Part shown: positions 1-6,861 of the stretch, piece after piece
How the letters are laid out: every line of letters begins with the position of its first letter
Numbering within the stretch: position 1 is the first letter of the stretch
Source: Nitrospinota bacterium
Lineage (GTDB): Bacteria; Nitrospinota; Nitrospinia; Nitrospinales; VA-1
Direction of reading: 5' to 3'
DNA: 9,102 nt
Assembly: GCA_002731985.1 (NCBI GenBank)
Contig: PCCT01000028.1
Span: 1-9,102, forward strand
Position numbers and translations under genes: made by a program
The notes under the pieces: model-generated
The model's database searches: none
What the model saw: the letters and a program-made list of their open reading frames with translations, nothing else
What the model was told of the DNA's origin: nothing

Positions 1-760
1 AATTGACGGACATGCCGGCGTCGAGGACGATGCCCTGTGCATTGATGCCGCTGGAACATTCGCTTAGCAAAAATGTAGCGCAGTTAGCGACTTCCTGAGT
101 TGTCAGGGCTTCCTTTCGTAGCGTCAGTTCTTCAGCGTGAAGGTAGGAATCTATGTAACCGGGGATACCCGCCGAAGCGGAAGTTTTGAGGAGCCCTGCA
201 TTGACAGAATTGAATCGCACTTTTGAAAAAGCGCTGAACGATTTTGCAAGAAAACACAGGGATGAATCAAGTGCGGCCTTGGCAGGAGCCATGTAACCAT
301 AATTTTCGGCCGCCATCCGGGTTGTTGAAATGGAAACGGTAACCACCGAGGCCTTGGGGTCAAACATGTCCTTGAACGCATCGGTTAAACGGATTAATGA
401 GTAGCAGGTGATGTCAACGGATTGTAAAAAATCTTTTTTGGATGTTTCGTGAAAGGGTTTTAGCCCGTCTGCGTAATTAGCGAACGCGACTGAGTGAACC
501 AGGCCGTGTAGGGTATCGATTTTTCCGGAGACTTCTTTTTGTAGATTTTTTATTTCTTCTTCATGTTCTACATCACATACATATACTGGAGCAGGTCCCA
601 TCAATTTCTCGACCGTTTTTTTCCTTTCCTCTGACCGGACACTGTATAAAACGTTGGCCCCTTCTTCCTGAAGAATTTTCCCGATATGGAAGGCGACGCT
701 TTTTTTGTTAGCAACACCTGTTACCAGGAAATTTTTATTTTCAAGGTGCAAAAAACTCAT
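1..760 (-). CDS. fabI: FabI-like enoyl-ACP reductase (3' end cut by window edge)
   Basis: Reading leftwards from the ATG at 760-758, the frame stays open for 253 codons to the window edge. FabI proteins are about 255-262 residues, so only the last few residues and the stop are missing. The protein is a divergent-SDR enoyl-ACP reductase, which would reduce the trans-2 double bond of an acyl-ACP with NAD(P)H in the cytoplasm. Evidence: the FabI-type nucleotide motif [12 protein letters not shown] (residues 13-24), GLVHSVAFA (86-94), the Tyr154-x6-Lys161 pair in [22 protein letters not shown] (187-199), and a C-terminal [14 protein letters not shown]...G segment as in E. coli FabI. Odd point: E. 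coli FabI has a second tyrosine (Tyr146) ten residues before the catalytic Tyr156; the aligned residue here is Ile144. The start overlaps the preceding dehydratase stop as ATGA, implying translational coupling. The family call is firm. A role in this cluster's own pathway, rather than general fatty acid synthesis, is inferred from context. Confidence 0.88.
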   Translation of the reverse strand, partial: MSFLHLENKNFLVTGVANKKSVAFHIGKILQEEGANVLYSVRSEERKKTVEKLMGPAPVYVCDVEHEEEIKNLQKEVSGKIDTLHGLVHSVAFANYADGLKPFHETSKKDFLQSVDITCYSLIRLTDAFKDMFDPKASVVTVSISTTRMAAENYGYMAPAKAALDSSLCFLAKSFSAFSKVRFNSVNAGLLKTSASAGIPGYIDSYLHAEELTLRKEALTTQEVANCATFLLSECSSGINAQGIVLDAGMSVN

Positions 761-1188
761 GCTGTCTCCGTTACCAACATCGCAGAAAATTCGACTGTAA
801 GCGCAGTCTTCCCGCCTACGGTCACCTTACCTGCCAGGTAGTGGGCTGGCCCGACGACTTCTTTCAACATTACTTCCATTTCCATGAGATCGCCCGGTTT
901 AACCGCGTGTTTCAGCTTAACATTTGAGATTCTGGAAATAACCGGGATTCGCCCATCATCTGCCTGAGTATCGGCCAGCTTTCCCATAAGGATCGCACCG
1001 GATTGAAAAACAGCTTCGCAAATGAGGACACCGGGCATGATGGGCCGACCGGGGAAGTGCCCCGCGAAAAACGGTTCGTCAGTCTTAACCTGTTTTTCAG
1101 TTTGTATGCTATCATCGGTCACTGCGACAACCCGGTCAACAAAAAGAAACGGTTCACGATGCGGTATGTAATCCAGAAAATCCTGCAT
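757..1188 (-). CDS. fabZ: 3-hydroxyacyl-ACP dehydratase, FabZ family
   Basis: A 143-residue hotdog-fold dehydratase that would remove water from 3-hydroxyacyl-ACP to give the trans-2-enoyl-ACP. Seen: the N-terminal family signature [13 protein letters not shown] (residues 8-20), the catalytic histidine His44 in GHFPG, and the catalytic Glu58 in [10 protein letters not shown]. Length fits FabZ (about 140-150). The open frame extends upstream to 1293, but that start would overlap fabG by about 100 bases and add 35 residues with no family resemblance. The ATG at 1188 gives a normal FabZ N-terminus and lies 4 bases after the fabG stop. Oddities: HRE replaces the usual HRY, and EAVFQSGA replaces the common EAMAQAAG, putting a bulky Phe61 by the active-site helix. 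The gene shares ATGA with the enoyl reductase downstream. Family certain; substrate unknown. Confidence 0.92.
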   Translation of the reverse strand: MQDFLDYIPHREPFLFVDRVVAVTDDSIQTEKQVKTDEPFFAGHFPGRPIMPGVLICEAVFQSGAILMGKLADTQADDGRIPVISRISNVKLKHAVKPGDLMEMEVMLKEVVGPAHYLAGKVTVGGKTALTVEFSAMLVTETA

Positions 1189-1204
1189 ACTCCTACAATC
1201 CCCC
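1189..1204 (-). promoter_or_regulatory. Candidate ribosome binding sites of the dehydratase gene
   Basis: On the minus strand an AGGAG (1194-1190) overlaps the fabG TAG stop but ends only one base before the ATG, which is closer than usual. A second purine run, GGGGGA (1204-1199), lies ten bases from the ATG. Either one, or coupling from the terminating fabG ribosome, could start translation at 1188. Both support 1188 over the upstream 1293 start. Confidence 0.45.
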
Positions 1205-1936
1205 GGTAACTTCCAGGGTGGAGCCGGTGATGTAGGCGGCCTCGGCTGAGGCCAGAAACAGTACCGGATGTGCCACATCCTCAGGCGACCCAAAGCGCTT
1301 TAAGGGGACCATATTGAGATAAGCTTTCTTCTGCTCTTCGGGCACATCACCAATGAAGTCTGTATCGATGAATCCTGGCGACACGCAGTTGACTGTGATC
1401 TTTCTTGATGCGACTTCTTTGGAAAGTGATTGCACGAAAGCCACCTGTCCTGCCTTGGATGCCGCGTAATTAGATTGTCCTGCAAACCCGATTCTGCCTA
1501 TGGGCGACGTGATGACAATAATCCGTCCGTATCTTTTTCTCATCAAATTCTGCACCGCAAGCTTGCACATGTTGAATGTGCCGGTAAGATTGGTATCGAT
1601 AACTTTACGCCAGTCGTCTTCGCGCATCATACCGACTATGGAGTCGATACGAATGCCTGAACAGTGAACAAGAATCTGGAACTCGCCATGTGTTTCCTCC
1701 ACATAGCGGTAAAAATGTTCGACGGCATCATACTGTGTGACATCGAAAGAACGCAGGTCAAGACAGTCGGAATATTCTTTGTTGGATTCGGCAAATTCTT
1801 TTGCCGCCTGATCGTTGGACTGATAGGTGGCGATAACTTTTGCGCCGGCTTTGAGGAAGGCTTCGGTGATGCCTCGTCCTATACCGCGGGTTCCTCCGGT
1901 CACAACCGCGGTCTGTCCTTTAAAGTCGAATTCCAT
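1193..1936 (-). CDS. fabG: 3-oxoacyl-ACP reductase, FabG-type SDR
   Basis: A 247-residue classical short-chain dehydrogenase, expected to reduce 3-oxoacyl-ACP to 3-hydroxyacyl-ACP with NADPH. Seen: the cofactor motif TGGTRGIGRG (residues 13-22), the tetrad Asn115 (in DTNLTGT), Ser144 (in ITSPIG), Tyr157 and Lys161 (in NYAASKAG), then NCVSPGFIDTDF (183-194) and a C-terminal LEVTGGL. Length is normal for FabG. Two changes from housekeeping FabG: the structural NNAG motif reads HCSG (91-94), and the catalytic serine sits in SPIG rather than SSVVG. The gene follows the second CrtI-like gene after 36 bases and precedes the dehydratase by 4 bases. I see no clear Shine-Dalgarno before the ATG. Assignment as a KR-type SDR is firm. 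The acyl chain it acts on, and whether it is specific to this pathway's ACP, are inferred from its place between dehydratase and oxidoreductases. Confidence 0.92.
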   Translation of the reverse strand: MEFDFKGQTAVVTGGTRGIGRGITEAFLKAGAKVIATYQSNDQAAKEFAESNKEYSDCLDLRSFDVTQYDAVEHFYRYVEETHGEFQILVHCSGIRIDSIVGMMREDDWRKVIDTNLTGTFNMCKLAVQNLMRKRYGRIIVITSPIGRIGFAGQSNYAASKAGQVAFVQSLSKEVASRKITVNCVSPGFIDTDFIGDVPEEQKKAYLNMVPLKRFGSPEDVAHPVLFLASAEAAYITGSTLEVTGGL

Positions 1937-1972
1937 TACGGTTCTGTGTCGAGGTGGGGATATTACAATAGA

Positions 1973-3421
1973 TCAAACAGACGCGGTTACCATCTGCTCA
2001 GGTTTGTCTTTCATTGAGCCTATAAACTTGTCAACTTCGTTAGCGACGATGACCCCATAATTGGCCGCGCCAAGCCAACCGGACATAATAATGCCAACCG
2101 ATCCAGTATGAAAAAGTCCACCAATTTGCTTTGGCAGATCCCGGCTTATTTTCAATCCTTCAAACTTGGTCCCGAAGGATGTCCCTTCCGGGGCTAGGGT
2201 ATACCGTTTGAATGTTTTCGGAGTCGCAGCTTCGAAGTAATCGGCTTTTTCCCGGATGTCAGGCACATATTTTTCCAGTGCGTCCAAAGTGGTTTGAATC
2301 AGGTTTTCCTTTTCTATCTCATATTGCTCATCGCTCAGGTTCGCCCAATCCTCATACCGCGCATTGGTAGATGACACAATCGAGTAACGGTCTAGCCCCG
2401 GTCGAATCTCGGGATAATAAAATGAGAATGTCCGACTGGTGACCTGTTTGGCGAGAATTTTTTCGGTGTTGTATTCGTCGGCGACGGAAGTGAACAGGAG
2501 GTCTCCCACGTTGTCAATCTTTTCGCCTTTCTTGACTCCAATATAAACCTGGCAACTAGAATTATTGAGCCGCACCTTTTTGACTTCCTTGATGAATGCG
2601 GGACTGAACTTTTCATCGCCGACAAGCTTGTGAATGGTACTAAGAATGTTTGAATTGGAAAGAACTGATCGGCATGCGATATCCTGTCCGTTAATTTTCA
2701 CACCCTTAACGTTGTTTCCTTCCACATGAATCTTTTCAACCAGACAATGAGTACGGATGTCCACGCCATTTTTCAATAATTCTTTTTTCATTTTTTTGAT
2801 GAGTTGATCCGTTCCGCCCCGATAGGTGAATACGCCCTTATCCATGAAATTTGAAAACACGATGCCATAGCTCAATGCAGGGTCGTCCAGCGTAGAGCCG
2901 TTGGCGTATGTTATCGGTTCCATGAGAAAACGCCAGACATCTTTCCTGCCGGGAAAAAATTTCTCGAACAGTTCCCCTGTGGTCATTTTCAATTCATCAT
3001 AAAAATTCATATTGCGGGCAAAGTCAAAAAACTCGTCGATGACCTCCTTGACGATCCCAAAACGCTCAAGCAGAATATTTGTAAAATCTGTTTTGTCGAA
3101 GGTCGTGGTGAATTGAAACTGCGGATTGTCAAAGCGAACACCTTTGAGGCGAACTACTGAGTCGGATATATCCTGGGTCCAGTACTTGCGGAAGGTTTTG
3201 ACCATTCCAGAGGGAAAACCATGCAGAGATATATCCAGAATATGTCCGCCCTTGCGCTTGAACCAGGTGGCCAGTCCGCCCATGTTGTAATGGTGTTCCG
3301 CGAGAAGGACCGAGTGCCCAAGTTTGGCCAGCAGGTTTGCGGCGGTCATTCCAGCAAGGCCGCTACCGATAACTACCACATCGTAAGCAGACTTTGCTCC
3401 TTTAAGCCAGTTTCGTTCCAT
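1973..3421 (-). CDS. CrtI/phytoene desaturase-like FAD-dependent oxidoreductase (second copy)
   Basis: A 482-residue flavoprotein of the amine-oxidase/CrtI superfamily. It starts with an ADP-binding fold: [18 protein letters not shown] (residues 14-31, GxGxxG at 19-24), with the ribose-binding acidic residue at Glu42 in LLAEHH, followed by GGL (48-50) where carotenoid desaturases often have GGR. A central stretch [15 protein letters not shown] (172-186) and [12 protein letters not shown] (200-211) matches the family's substrate-domain layout. The C-terminal FAD-closing segment is [21 protein letters not shown] (436-456). No signal peptide or clear membrane helix is seen. It is related to the next gene upstream; both carry TPKT at residues 400-403 followed by a YT. 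Family members desaturate, isomerise or saturate long hydrophobic chains such as carotenoids and retinol. Here, beside KS, ACP, KR, DH and ER genes, an acyl chain is a likelier substrate than a carotenoid, by inference. No carotenoid or terpene gene is in the window. Confidence 0.85.
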   Translation of the reverse strand: MERNWLKGAKSAYDVVVIGSGLAGMTAANLLAKLGHSVLLAEHHYNMGGLATWFKRKGGHILDISLHGFPSGMVKTFRKYWTQDISDSVVRLKGVRFDNPQFQFTTTFDKTDFTNILLERFGIVKEVIDEFFDFARNMNFYDELKMTTGELFEKFFPGRKDVWRFLMEPITYANGSTLDDPALSYGIVFSNFMDKGVFTYRGGTDQLIKKMKKELLKNGVDIRTHCLVEKIHVEGNNVKGVKINGQDIACRSVLSNSNILSTIHKLVGDEKFSPAFIKEVKKVRLNNSSCQVYIGVKKGEKIDNVGDLLFTSVADEYNTEKILAKQVTSRTFSFYYPEIRPGLDRYSIVSSTNARYEDWANLSDEQYEIEKENLIQTTLDALEKYVPDIREKADYFEAATPKTFKRYTLAPEGTSFGTKFEGLKISRDLPKQIGGLFHTGSVGIIMSGWLGAANYGVIVANEVDKFIGSMKDKPEQMVTASV

Positions 3422-3440
3422 AGTTATAACTTTACGGGGT

Positions 3441-4847
3441 TTATGCGCTTGGTGCGACTTTTTTTTGCAAGATATGCAGGTTGGCCATTGAAATACCGCT
3501 CAAGGTTGCCCCCACGATACCCAAAAATCCCTGATCCGTCCCACAAATGAACAAGTTACGGACCGGGGTGGTGCCATCCTTCGCCTTCGCGGGCGACCCG
3601 TAAACGGCCCCGTTGAGGTGGCCCGTATACTTAAGGATCGTCTTGGGCGTAAACGAGTCCAAAAATACCACAGAATCACGAAAATCGGGAAAAAATGTGA
3701 ACAGGTTCTCCAGCGCCCGTGTCCGCCATTCTTTTTTGGCATCTATATAATCCCGGCGCGGCAGAGCATCCCATAACCCGAAACTGGCCAGGTTCGTCAG
3801 CCGGATCATTCCCTCTGACAAAGGTTCCGGGTATTTGAAGTTGTTGGGACAGCACAATACCCCGCTGGATATGTCTATCAGGTTTGTCGGCACCTCATAG
3901 CGAAACCGGTCCTCGGTACAGAAAAACACAATGCTCCGTTCATATCCAAGGTCTTTAGGCTCCCTGCCTAACGCGAACAGGGATTCCATAAACGAAACCT
4001 GCCCAGCCAAACTCTCGTCGGCCTCATTCACCAGTGCTGGTTCACAGCGCTTGAAAGTTTCAATACGGCCCATGGATGAAATCACCGCGTCTGCTTGCAA
4101 ATGCTCGCCACCTGCAAGGGTCAGGGACTCGAACACTCCCTTCGCAGAATTGATGGACTGCACTTCCACGCCCATTCGCAATTCACCGCCAAGGCTTTTG
4201 TACCTGTCCACCATGAGGTTAAGGATGTAATACATTCCCCCGACCGGTTTGGCAAATCCTTCCATGAAAATGCTCTTGAACATAATCACGAACTGATAGA
4301 AATCCATATCCCGCTCCGAAGCATTACCGTAATACATGAGCGGACAAAACAGCATATCGATTAGAACTGGATTGGAAATATAATCCGACAGAATATCGCG
4401 GGCAGAAGTCCACTCGCTGGTAGTCAGCGACAATTCGTCAAAAGATTCTATCTTGGCGACCAGCTTCATGAATCCATCCATCGCATCGGGAAACTGTTCG
4501 CGGACTTCCTGTTGTAATAAATCGAAATCGTTGGTAAATCGCAAACACTTGTCTGGAAACCGTATCTCAGACATTTCCTGCTCGTGGAGACGGAAGTCGT
4601 CGTGGCTAAAGCGAAGTTGTTTTAATAGTTTACCGAGCGGAGTGTTACGCGCCCCCTTGGGAGCGTAGTTGGTCATCGCGTGCAATCCCACATCTATAGT
4701 GCGGTGCTTGCGAATATAAAAGGAGTTGAGTCCGCCCACCACCGTGTGTTTTTCAACGATGAGAACCTTCTTGTCGAACATGGCCAGCCGTATACCCGCC
4801 GCCAGCCCGGATAATCCGGACCCTATAATGATAACGTCGTATTTCAT
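3441..4847 (-). CDS. CrtI/phytoene desaturase-like FAD-dependent oxidoreductase (first copy)
   Basis: A 468-residue flavoprotein of the same superfamily as its downstream neighbour. Seen: the N-terminal Rossmann motif [20 protein letters not shown] (residues 3-22, GxGxxG at 9-14), Glu32 in VEKH, GGL (38-40) and DVGLHAM (52-58). A middle segment [17 protein letters not shown] (169-185) then [12 protein letters not shown] (201-212) aligns with the substrate domain of the partner. The C-terminal FAD segment starts at [21 protein letters not shown] (431-451). No targeting signal is visible. The start lies 143 bases after the ACP stop without a clear ribosome binding site; the stop is 19 bases before the next oxidoreductase. 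Chemistry cannot be read from sequence: desaturation, cis-trans isomerisation and saturation all occur in this family. The pairing of two diverged paralogues suggests sequential steps or a heteromeric enzyme (inference). Confidence 0.85.
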   Translation of the reverse strand: MKYDVIIIGSGLSGLAAGIRLAMFDKKVLIVEKHTVVGGLNSFYIRKHRTIDVGLHAMTNYAPKGARNTPLGKLLKQLRFSHDDFRLHEQEMSEIRFPDKCLRFTNDFDLLQQEVREQFPDAMDGFMKLVAKIESFDELSLTTSEWTSARDILSDYISNPVLIDMLFCPLMYYGNASERDMDFYQFVIMFKSIFMEGFAKPVGGMYYILNLMVDRYKSLGGELRMGVEVQSINSAKGVFESLTLAGGEHLQADAVISSMGRIETFKRCEPALVNEADESLAGQVSFMESLFALGREPKDLGYERSIVFFCTEDRFRYEVPTNLIDISSGVLCCPNNFKYPEPLSEGMIRLTNLASFGLWDALPRRDYIDAKKEWRTRALENLFTFFPDFRDSVVFLDSFTPKTILKYTGHLNGAVYGSPAKAKDGTTPVRNLFICGTDQGFLGIVGATLSGISMANLHILQKKVAPSA

Positions 4848-4879
4848 TCGGTATTATGCTGTTAATAGTTTGGGATTGA

Positions 4880-4939
4880 TTGGCATCGTCCGCCAACCAA
4901 ACGGTCACTCATATTACAGAAACATAACCGTTCAATAAA
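4880..4939 (-). promoter_or_regulatory. ACP-oxidoreductase gap with weak promoter-like elements and a small hairpin
   Basis: The 144 bases from 4848 to 4991 form the longest gap in the block. On the minus strand a TTTATT (4939-4934) and a TAATAT (4916-4911) are 17 bases apart, a weak match to a sigma70 promoter (about 3/6 and 4/6). Further on, TTGGC/GCCAA arms (4880-4884 and 4892-4896) could form a 5-bp stem with a 7-base loop, with no T-run, so it is not a standard terminator. The gap may hold an internal promoter that sets oxidoreductase levels apart from KS and ACP. This is speculative. Confidence 0.22.
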
Positions 4940-4991
4940 TAACTAAAATAAATGTAGGTACGGGTCAGAGTGTTGCGGGAAGGGGAAAAGT

Positions 4992-5255
4992 TTAACTCGC
5001 CAGTTGGCGGTCTTTCAATAGAGGCTGGAGGTACTGAACACAACTGGCCATGCTCACCAGTTGCTGGTAGTCGCTCTCTGGAACTTCGACATTAAACCGC
5101 TTGCGCAGTTCCATCACGATATCGAGGAAGTCCATCGAATCCAGATCCATCTGCTCGCGCAGGGTGACATCATCTTTAATGGAACTTACGTCCTCATCGG
5201 GAGCGATATCTGCGAGGATGCTCACAACTGCCTGTCTTACTTCGTCTCTAGTCAT
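4992..5255 (-). CDS. Acyl carrier protein
   Basis: An 87-residue acidic protein that would carry the growing acyl chain on a 4'-phosphopantetheine arm. Seen: the attachment motif MDLDSMDFLDIV (residues 36-47) with the modifiable serine at Ser40, in the usual place at the start of helix II. The flanking acidic and amphipathic pattern and total length fit stand-alone ACPs. The residue after the serine is Met rather than the usual Leu (DSM for DSL), and the sequence after helix II (VPESDYQQLVSMASCVQYL) differs from AcpP, so this looks like a dedicated carrier rather than the primary AcpP. It has the best Shine-Dalgarno of the block, AGGAG eight bases before the ATG. It follows the KS gene by 59 bases, as expected for a KS-ACP pair. 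The carrier role is firm; the identity of its acyl cargo is not known. Confidence 0.93.
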   Translation of the reverse strand: MTRDEVRQAVVSILADIAPDEDVSSIKDDVTLREQMDLDSMDFLDIVMELRKRFNVEVPESDYQQLVSMASCVQYLQPLLKDRQLAS

Positions 5256-5263
5256 TCAAAGGT

Positions 5264-5268
5264 CTCCT
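5264..5268 (-). promoter_or_regulatory. Shine-Dalgarno site of the ACP gene
   Basis: AGGAG on the minus strand, eight bases before the ATG at 5255. It is the only textbook ribosome binding site in the left block. The KS, both oxidoreductases and fabG have weak or no visible matches, which fits ACP being needed in excess of the enzymes. Confidence 0.7.
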
Positions 5269-5314
5269 AAGCCACGAATTCTATTGAATTCAACATTAAA
5301 TATCAACATTATTT

Positions 5315-6559
5315 TTAATATCGTTTCACAATTATAACCGAGTTGATCCCGAACATGCCAAACGAATTGTTCATTATGTAGTCTACACGACCCAACTGCT
5401 TTGGTGCACCGGAAACGATATTATCCAGATGGCACTCAGGATCCAGTTCATCCAGGTTGAGGGTCGGATGGACCAGCCCGTCCTCGAAAGCGGGCAAATT
5501 ACCGGAAAGCTCCAGCGTTCCCGCCGCGCCCATGGTGTGCCCGATGAAACTCTTGGTATTGTTGATCCAAACCGATTTCTCTCCGCCGAAAACATCCCGC
5601 AGAGCTTTACACTCCTGGATATCGCCTAACTGCGTCGCCGTGGCATGCGCATTTAAGATATTGATATCACCTGCTTTAAGTCCGGCTTGATTCAACGCCA
5701 GACGCATGCATTCAGCCTGCCTTCCCGGTTCTGGAAGGATGAAATCAAAGGCATCTGAATTGGCCGCGTAGCCGACGATTTCTCCGTAAATTTTAGCCCC
5801 GCGTTTTTCAGCGTCAGTAAGACGCTCCAGGGTGTAGACACAGCCTCCTTCTGAACAGACGATGCCGTTACGCTGTTTGTCAAACGGACGACTCGCTTTG
5901 GTCGGGTCTTCGTGCTCAGCCAGCGCACCCTCGCTTTTGAAACTGGCGAAAATACCAAAAGTACGTATGCTCTCGGATACCCCACCCGCTAGAGCCAGGT
6001 CTACCTCGCCCAGGCGCAACATCTGCACCCCTTGGATAACCCCCATATTGCCTGCCGCGCAAGCCGCGCCGATGGTGTAATGCGGGCCGGTGATCTTCAT
6101 ATTGAGCGTGACTTCACCTGCCGGATTGTTCGCTACCGTCCGTGGGTTGTGATGGTGCGACCAGTATTTTGTGTCGTAATCGTACTTGCTGATATTGTGA
6201 ACTTCGTTTTCCGTCTCGACATTCCCGTGCTCGGTCACGCCCAGGTAAACGCCTACTCGTGAGCGGTCGATAGCTTCCAGATCGATCTCCGCATCGCCAA
6301 AAGCTTCGTGGCAACAGTAGATCGCGACCGATCCGGCCCGGGTACCCCGGCGCAGTTCTTTTTTTTTCTGATACTTCAAAGCATCGAAATCACAGACACC
6401 CGCCAGCACCTCGCCCATAAAGCGAGTCTCAAATTTTTGCACTCCCGACTTACCCGTCAGCAGACTCTCGCGAAATTCCTTGAGATTATTGCCGTTTGGG
6501 GAAGTCAGCCCAATACCCGTGATAACAATACGCTGTTCCGGGTTCACCTTATTATTCAT
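5315..6559 (-). CDS. fabF: Beta-ketoacyl-ACP synthase, FabF (KAS II) family
   Basis: A 414-residue condensing enzyme that would join malonyl-ACP to an acyl-ACP by decarboxylative Claisen condensation. Length fits FabF (about 410-415). The Cys-His-His triad is intact: nucleophile Cys167 in IGAACAAGNMG, His305 in NAHATATQLGD, and His341 in KSFIGHTMGAAG, with Lys336 nearby. It is thus an active KS, not a Cys-less chain length factor. Differences from housekeeping FabF: NAHATATQ replaces NAHGTSTP, and the C-terminal gate loop GFGGTN reads GMFGIN (401-406), so the gatekeeper phenylalanine (Phe400 in E. coli FabF) is Met402, with Phe403 in place of glycine. Such changes could alter chain choice or chain-flipping control (inference). 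It is the first gene of the leftward block, so it likely defines the operon's 5' end. Only a weak AAGG one base from the ATG is seen. Confidence 0.93.
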   Translation of the reverse strand: MNNKVNPEQRIVITGIGLTSPNGNNLKEFRESLLTGKSGVQKFETRFMGEVLAGVCDFDALKYQKKKELRRGTRAGSVAIYCCHEAFGDAEIDLEAIDRSRVGVYLGVTEHGNVETENEVHNISKYDYDTKYWSHHHNPRTVANNPAGEVTLNMKITGPHYTIGAACAAGNMGVIQGVQMLRLGEVDLALAGGVSESIRTFGIFASFKSEGALAEHEDPTKASRPFDKQRNGIVCSEGGCVYTLERLTDAEKRGAKIYGEIVGYAANSDAFDFILPEPGRQAECMRLALNQAGLKAGDINILNAHATATQLGDIQECKALRDVFGGEKSVWINNTKSFIGHTMGAAGTLELSGNLPAFEDGLVHPTLNLDELDPECHLDNIVSGAPKQLGRVDYIMNNSFGMFGINSVIIVKRY

Positions 6560-6684
6560 GCCTTAAATAGTCGTTCAAAGGGATAGAAATAAATGATTTC
6601 AGACAGGGAGGATTTAATAAATTTTCGAATCTTGGGACTCTACCACAAAACCACGCACAAAGGAAGCAGGAAGAAGACGGAAAA

Positions 6685-6705
6685 CCGGAGGCTGGAGACC
6701 GGAAA
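6685..6705. repeat. Three imperfect 7-base tandem units in a purine-rich tract
   Basis: Read on the plus strand, the stretch divides into CCGGAGG, CTGGAGA and CCGGAAA, a CYGGARR unit repeated three times in phase. It lies inside a longer purine-rich stretch at about 6659-6714. No function is evident. Confidence 0.5.
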
Positions 6706-6711
6706 AGGGTG

Positions 6712-6724
6712 AAATCCCCCCAGC
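6712..6724. repeat. C-rich 13-base direct repeat, copy 1
   Basis: AAATCCCCCCAGC is found here and again, identically, at 6848-6860, 136 bases apart. Each copy is followed by hairpin-forming sequence: here CCTTC/GAAGG arms (6746-6750 and 6754-6758) and a palindromic CCTATAGG (6729-6736). C-rich motifs of this kind next to hairpins are common in dispersed intergenic repeats; membership in such a family is inferred. Confidence 0.6.
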
Positions 6725-6810
6725 CCTACCTATAGGCACCTACGGCCTTCGGTGAAGGGAGAGCTTTACTATACCCTAATTTTTCTTTATGCGGATATTG
6801 GGATTGCATT

Positions 6811-6838
6811 TTGCCTGCTTTGTGCTTTGGTGTAGAAT
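6811..6838 (+). promoter_or_regulatory. Candidate sigma70 promoter for mnmG
   Basis: TTGCCT (6811-6816, 4/6 to TTGACA) and TAGAAT (6833-6838, 5/6 to TATAAT) are separated by 16 bases. Transcription would start near 6845, giving an mnmG leader of about 165 bases that contains the second C-rich repeat and the hairpins up to 6958. It is the best promoter match I found in the intergenic region. Confidence 0.4.
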
Positions 6839-6847
6839 GAAGGGCTT

Positions 6848-6860
6848 AAATCCCCCCAGC
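6848..6860. repeat. C-rich 13-base direct repeat, copy 2
   Basis: Identical to the AAATCCCCCCAGC at 6712-6724. It is directly followed by a perfect 7-bp hairpin at 6862-6878. With copy 1 it suggests two decayed members of one dispersed repeat, or an internal duplication. Confidence 0.6.
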
Positions 6861-6861
6861 A

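Noticed and set aside
151..381. 76-codon minus-strand frame within the enoyl reductase
   Set aside because: It is another frame of the FabI-like gene, whose own frame is open from 760 to the edge and carries clear motifs.
757..1293. Longer dehydratase starting at 1293
   Set aside because: It would overlap fabG by about 100 bases and add 35 residues unlike any FabZ N-terminus; the ATG at 1188 fits the family and the 4-base spacing.
1664..2017. 117-codon plus-strand frame antisense to fabG and the second oxidoreductase
   Set aside because: It is a shadow of two well-supported genes with no family features of its own.
6712..6860. CRISPR array from the repeated C-rich 13-mer
   Set aside because: Only two copies 136 bases apart, shorter than CRISPR repeats, with no regular spacers and no cas genes.
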